NCBI GenBank assembly: GCA_028023455.1
Contig: JAQFVV010006246.1
Location: 5,410,363 to 5,474,362, forward strand
DNA length: 64,000 nucleotides
Reading direction: 5' to 3'
Source: Epiperipatus broadwayi
Taxonomy: Eukaryota > Onychophora > Udeonychophora > Euonychophora > Peripatidae
The position numbers and the translations under genes are program-made. Of the stretch, positions 60,400 through 64,000 are shown piece after piece (the first letter of the stretch is position 1; each line of letters opens with the position of its first letter). The notes under the pieces were generated by a model that did not search any database, had not been told where the DNA came from, and saw only the letters and a list, made by a program, of their open reading frames with translations.

Positions 60400-61330
60400 T
60401 TTTTTTTTGATATTGTTGTATTTACTTTCACTTTACATTTACTTCATTCATGATTGCTATCTTTGTTAAATCTTCTGAGAACATTATTAATAATCATTTT
60501 TGTGGGTTACTAGAAAGTAAATATTTCCATTCCTACATTTTTTATTTTTTTAAACATTATCATTATGCCTTGTCCCCATCCATCACATCAAAACCTTTTC
60601 AATTGCTTTTTTATATGGATTAAATTTACCAATTATTATTCTAAGATATTTTTTAGTATTTCTTATTTTCATAATGAAGTCTTCTATTTCCTCATTTAAA
60701 ATAATTCTTTTGATAATATTTATAATTTTTATTCTTAGTCTTAGAATCCTGGCTGCTATGCTACAAATCTCATATAGTATCAAATTATATTTTAATTGTA
60801 TCTATTTTATGAGTTTTTTTTATCTTTTTTATATCATGATATTTTTTTTCTTTTTAATGTTCAGTAATTATTTTTGGCTTGTCCTAATTTCTCCCAATCC
60901 TGCTATTCTAAAATGTGATTCAGTTCTTTTTGTAGTTTTTTTGTACATCATGTCATATATAGCAATTTTTTATGTTACCTCTCAATTATTATTTTTTGGT
61001 TTCTTTATATGTGCTTTTTATTTCATCATCATTATGATCACTAATTGAATTATACATTTGGTTATCTACCAAATTTCTTGGAATTGCTTTCAACTTAACC
61101 ATCAACAATTTTTCATTTATGGGAATAATATTTGCAATACTCTTATTCTTGACCAAATTTATTCTGTTATGTCTGTTATTTCTCTAAAATAAAGAAAATT
61201 CTTTTTTTCATCTTCTTACACATTATCTATGAAATTAATCTCACAGAATCCTACAATATTTAATTTTCCATTTCTAACAAATCACCATTCTCAATTACAT
61301 ATTCTTATAATAATTTTTAACTCCACTAGT
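60400..61330 (-). pseudogene. LINE endonuclease-domain fossil, minus strand
   Basis: Near 61280 the minus strand gives GKLNIVGFCEI, where LINE endonucleases have dIiglcEvR. At 60600-60700 it gives LNEEIEDFIMKIRNTKKYLR then IIIGKFNPYKKAIE, matching (D)eeiedFy..iq.t.kk...iiiGDFNa, with the Asp of GDFN replaced by Lys. Near 60560 GTRHNDN recalls the GkrNdnG stretch. Stops are many. The + strand open frame over the same bases (60674-61048) is hydrophobic only because of T-rich codons and is not taken as a membrane protein gene. Confidence 0.6.
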
Positions 61331-61769
61331 CATAAATATAAAATGACAATTGGGTAGATTGAAATGATCATTCCTAGGAAATAATATTTCCATCTGAATA
61401 GTTTTTCTGTTGCTTTTTCAACAGTCTCATCTATATCTTCAAAACAATTTCTGCTATAATAATTTAATATGTTTAACTTATAAATGAGTCCACTGTTTAT
61501 AGATTTAATTAAAAAAAAAAACTTCTATACTGTATTTTACTATTTTTATATACCTTTTTGTCTATAACTTGTCAAAGGTTACAAATACTTAACTAAAATT
61601 TAAAAAGGCATTTCAGAATTTTACATTATTATTAATTTGAATAATAAATTATGATTGATTAAAATCTTATTTCATATTTACAAACTCATAGATAGATAGA
61701 TATTTCTAGAACTTATAATCAATGTTCATTCCTCTTCATTTTAAACATACATTTAGATATTAATTGAAA

Positions 61770-62285
61770 GAGAATTATTAGAAGGGATTTCAACTCACAC
61801 TTTGAAGCTTCCTATAGCTATTCACTCCATCTTATACAACCAATACCTATCACCACAACATGTGAAAAAGATAAATGATTTCTAATATACACATTTCATG
61901 CTGAACCAGCACTCATTAGTTGATCCAGATCATCATCTCTCACACACATATATAATCAGTACTCAGTTTATATTAAAATAGCAAATCTTCAAACTTGAAT
62001 GGACAAGCTCTAATCTTCTTCATTCTCCAACTCTTCAGCCATCTATATCATTGAAAATCTGATCATGGATTGCTCAAAGCCCTTGTTGATGCCAATATTA
62101 TTGTCATACCCATGTTAAGTTTAAGTCACTCTTATCCCTCGTGTATAGAACCTTAATATGTTCATTTAAATACACAGAAGAGGGATAGGTAGAATACAGG
62201 CTGAATATATAATATGTATATATAAGTATATTGTCTATATTGAACTTACTGTAATTAGAAGAAATTTGAATTCAGATTTTCAAGC
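61770..62285 (+). repeat. Repeat R1, copy 3
   Basis: This has the same landmark order as 18990-19440: CATTCACTCCATCTTATACA-like, CTGAACCAGCACTCATTAGT, TTGATCCAGATCATCATCTC, CACACACATATATAATCAG, AAATAGCAAATCTTCAAACT and ACACAGAAGAGGGATAGGTA. It also carries extra internal sequence relative to copy 2. No coding was seen. Confidence 0.8.
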
Positions 62286-62385
62286 GGGAGCTATAGCTAG
62301 ACAATATACTTATATTTAAATATTACGTATTCAGCCTGTATTCTATCCATCCCTCTTCGGTATATTTAAATGGACATATTGTAAC
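62158..62385. repeat. Inverted arms at the end of R1 copy 3
   Basis: CATTTAAATACACAGAAGAG through ATACAGGCTGAATA (62162-62208) and on to AAGTATATTGTCT (62223-62236) is repeated inverted at 62299-62380 (TATTCAGCCTGTATTCTATC, CCCTCTTCGG, TTTAAATGGACATAT). The arms are about 80 bp and the loop about 60 bp. The copies at 19 kb lack the inverted arm, so the inversion arose after dispersal. Confidence 0.8.
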
Positions 62386-63853
62386 AGTCAGAATCGTCTA
62401 TCTCACTAACACACTGCAGAATTCAAACCCCAGACACGAAACTGAACATTCTAGGAGGGGTTGCCTTCTAGATATATTAAGTTCGAATCTAAAGTCCAAA
62501 TTTCACAGCGCCATCTACATGATAACGCATCTGATGCCACTACTAGTATAACCTTTGACCGGTGCCTGGTGGTCAGGGAGAAACAAAAGACTCTTTACTA
62601 AAAGAAGCTTGGGTGGCTAATTAACGTCTATGGATTTACAAAAGGAATGCAGAAAATATATATATAGACCGAGACAGTGATAGGAATCAAATAAAATAAG
62701 AGATCAAGTTTAGTTTTAAATAATTTCACAAAATTTATTCATATAAATTATATATATAATGCCACTGTCTGCTTATATGAGACAGGGACGCGTATTAAAT
62801 AATTGTTGGCATTATATTCCAATAAATGACAAAAAGGTTTTAAAGCAAAGTGATATATTCTATTCCTCGGGCTAATAGCATTACGATAATGTGCTTGATG
62901 AGATAGGAACACGTGCGAGGTGCTTTGAGTAATTATACAAGTTTAAGAAAATATTTGAAATTAAGTGTTATAAAATATTTATTGATTTCGAGAATAGCAC
63001 CGACAAAAGCTTACTAAGCAACAAAGTGGGAATGTGATCAAAGCATTTATTTGAGAATAATAATAATAGAGTTGTATTGGGAGGTCAGTATTGCTGATAA
63101 TGAATTTATTAAAGTTGGAGGGTGTGACACGTTTAAGTCACGGATGCTTTGTAAAAATAACTATAAAATAAAAACAATATTGAATATCCGGAATGATTAC
63201 GGAGGGCATCTCGCCGCTAACCCGTAGGAAAGTATTTTATGAACAGCCGAAACTTAGCGACTGTGTGACGATTGCATTTAATTCCCAATGTGTCATTTGG
63301 GGACACACTCTGCCTGGAAATCGCAAGCGAAGAGAATGGACTTGGCCGTGTAAAGAATCCTTGGAAAAGTAAAACAAAGTGGTCTCAACAACTAATTCAC
63401 TTACCAGCAATACAAGACTAGTGTATATAAAACTTACTGAATGGGTTTTACTTGGATTAAGAGAAATGCCCAGTCAAATTCCCCGAAATTCATTTAAAAA
63501 GGGTCCGCACATTCTCGACGTCAATGATGAACGTTGTAATTAAAGTAGAACACAGTAATTAAAATAGGGAAATGCATGCTTGCGGGCTTGAAAAGTAAGT
63601 ATAGATTTATATACACAATCATGCATTAGTGGCACATTTAAATCATTGACCTCGCACATACTCTCATAGTAGGTTAAAATCAATAACATGTAGATTTTAA
63701 ACTATGTGATTATATTATATATTAAAGAAAAGAATTGCCCTCGAACGATAATAAAAATTGGAAATTATTTAGAAATTTAAAATATGCCTTTATAGCGGCA
63801 TCTTAGTTTCAACAAAAGGAATAATTCACTCGGTCACAGACGATTCTGACACA
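62380..63853. mobile_element. CpG-richer block with inverted ends: solo LTR or unclassified element
   Basis: GTCAGAATCGTCT (62387-62399) is exactly inverted as AGACGATTCTGAC (63838-63850), and the outer bases are TGTAACA.../...ACA. The 1.47 kb between is clearly richer in G+C and in CpG than the rest of the window (for example GGGACGCG, CATCTCGCCGCTAACCCG, ATCGCAAGCGAAG, CATTCTCGACGTC). No open frame of note and no transposase or polymerase motif was seen. Inside, TATAATGCCACTGTCT and TTGGCATTATA form a further hairpin (62755-62815). TG...CA ends and length would suit a solo LTR; 13-bp exact inverted ends would suit a DNA transposon. Target duplication is not clear (CATAT against CATTA). Confidence 0.5.
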
Positions 63854-64000
63854 TTATCATAATAAAATAACAGAAAGCTTAATAAATAGAAAATATTAAC
63901 CCAAGGATAGAGAGCAAAATATGTTGAGTAGATTTAAACACGTTAAAGAAATACATAATGAAGTTACGTGAAATATAAGGAAAACAATTTAAATAGCTAT

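Noticed and set aside
60674-61048. 124-codon + strand frame rich in Ile, Phe and Leu, resembling a membrane protein
   Set aside because: The hydrophobicity comes from T-rich codons opposite a LINE endonuclease fossil on the minus strand, whose EEIEDF and IIIGKFN motifs explain the sequence better.

Overview
This is a eukaryotic nuclear window that is very A+T rich (roughly three quarters by eye). It has almost no host coding sequence and is dominated by transposable-element remains. The only host gene I can name is the first coding exon of a Josephin-family deubiquitinase (33461-33624, + strand), which ends in a GT splice donor. An intron-bearing gene, CR1-like LINEs with a PHD/esterase ORF1, an RTE/BovB LINE, a Ty3/gypsy element, Tigger/pogo, hAT and Penelope-like remains, and tRNA-derived SINEs together point to an invertebrate animal. 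The sequence does not let me go further; an arachnid or mollusc would be guesses.

Layout. 1-4.4 kb is featureless. 4.4-6.8 kb is a decayed + strand LINE, followed by a roughly 1 kb array of a degenerate 37-bp repeat (6.9-7.9 kb). 8.1-9.85 kb is another LINE fossil, cut by a SINE that still has its 12-bp target duplication. 10.2-13.5 kb is the youngest-looking element: an RTE/BovB LINE with one frameshift and one internal stop. 13.5-19 kb is mostly empty, with a hairpin and a 68-bp tandem repeat. 19.0-19.7 kb holds two copies of an unnamed repeat whose third copy is at 61.8 kb. 20.5-23.06 kb is a LINE fossil into which a minus-strand Ty3/gypsy retrotransposon (23.06-29.24 kb) appears to have inserted. 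That element has two LTRs, a PBS, a PPT, gag, RT, RNase H and integrase remains, and a 28-bp minisatellite between gag and pol.

29.5-32.3 kb carries two copies of a foldback element (third copy at 48.4 kb). The Josephin exon follows at 33.46 kb. 34.5-36.1 kb holds minus-strand fragments of the RTE and CR1 families. 36.1-41.4 kb is empty. 41.4-47.5 kb is a LINE cluster: a + strand fragment beginning with an 80-bp tandem duplication, then a minus-strand CR1-like element (RT, endonuclease, SGNH esterase, PHD finger), a SINE and a separate CR1 tail. 48.97-49.40 kb is a hAT-type non-autonomous element with an 8-bp target duplication.

51.6-55.1 kb holds two parts of a Tigger/pogo transposase fossil; between them is a possible minus-strand exon with weak resemblance to polyprenyl diphosphate synthase subunit 1. 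57.5-58.1 kb is a large palindrome made from a Penelope-like GIY-YIG fragment, next to a TA-flanked long-TIR MITE (58.15-58.59 kb). 60.4-61.3 kb is a minus-strand LINE endonuclease fossil. 62.38-63.85 kb is a CpG-richer block with inverted ends that looks like a solo LTR or an unclassified DNA element.

The genes do not form a pathway. The window is mostly a record of successive insertions around one small housekeeping-type gene. The entries most worth a second look are the foldback family, the Penelope palindrome, the minisatellite inside the gypsy element, and the CpG-rich terminal block.
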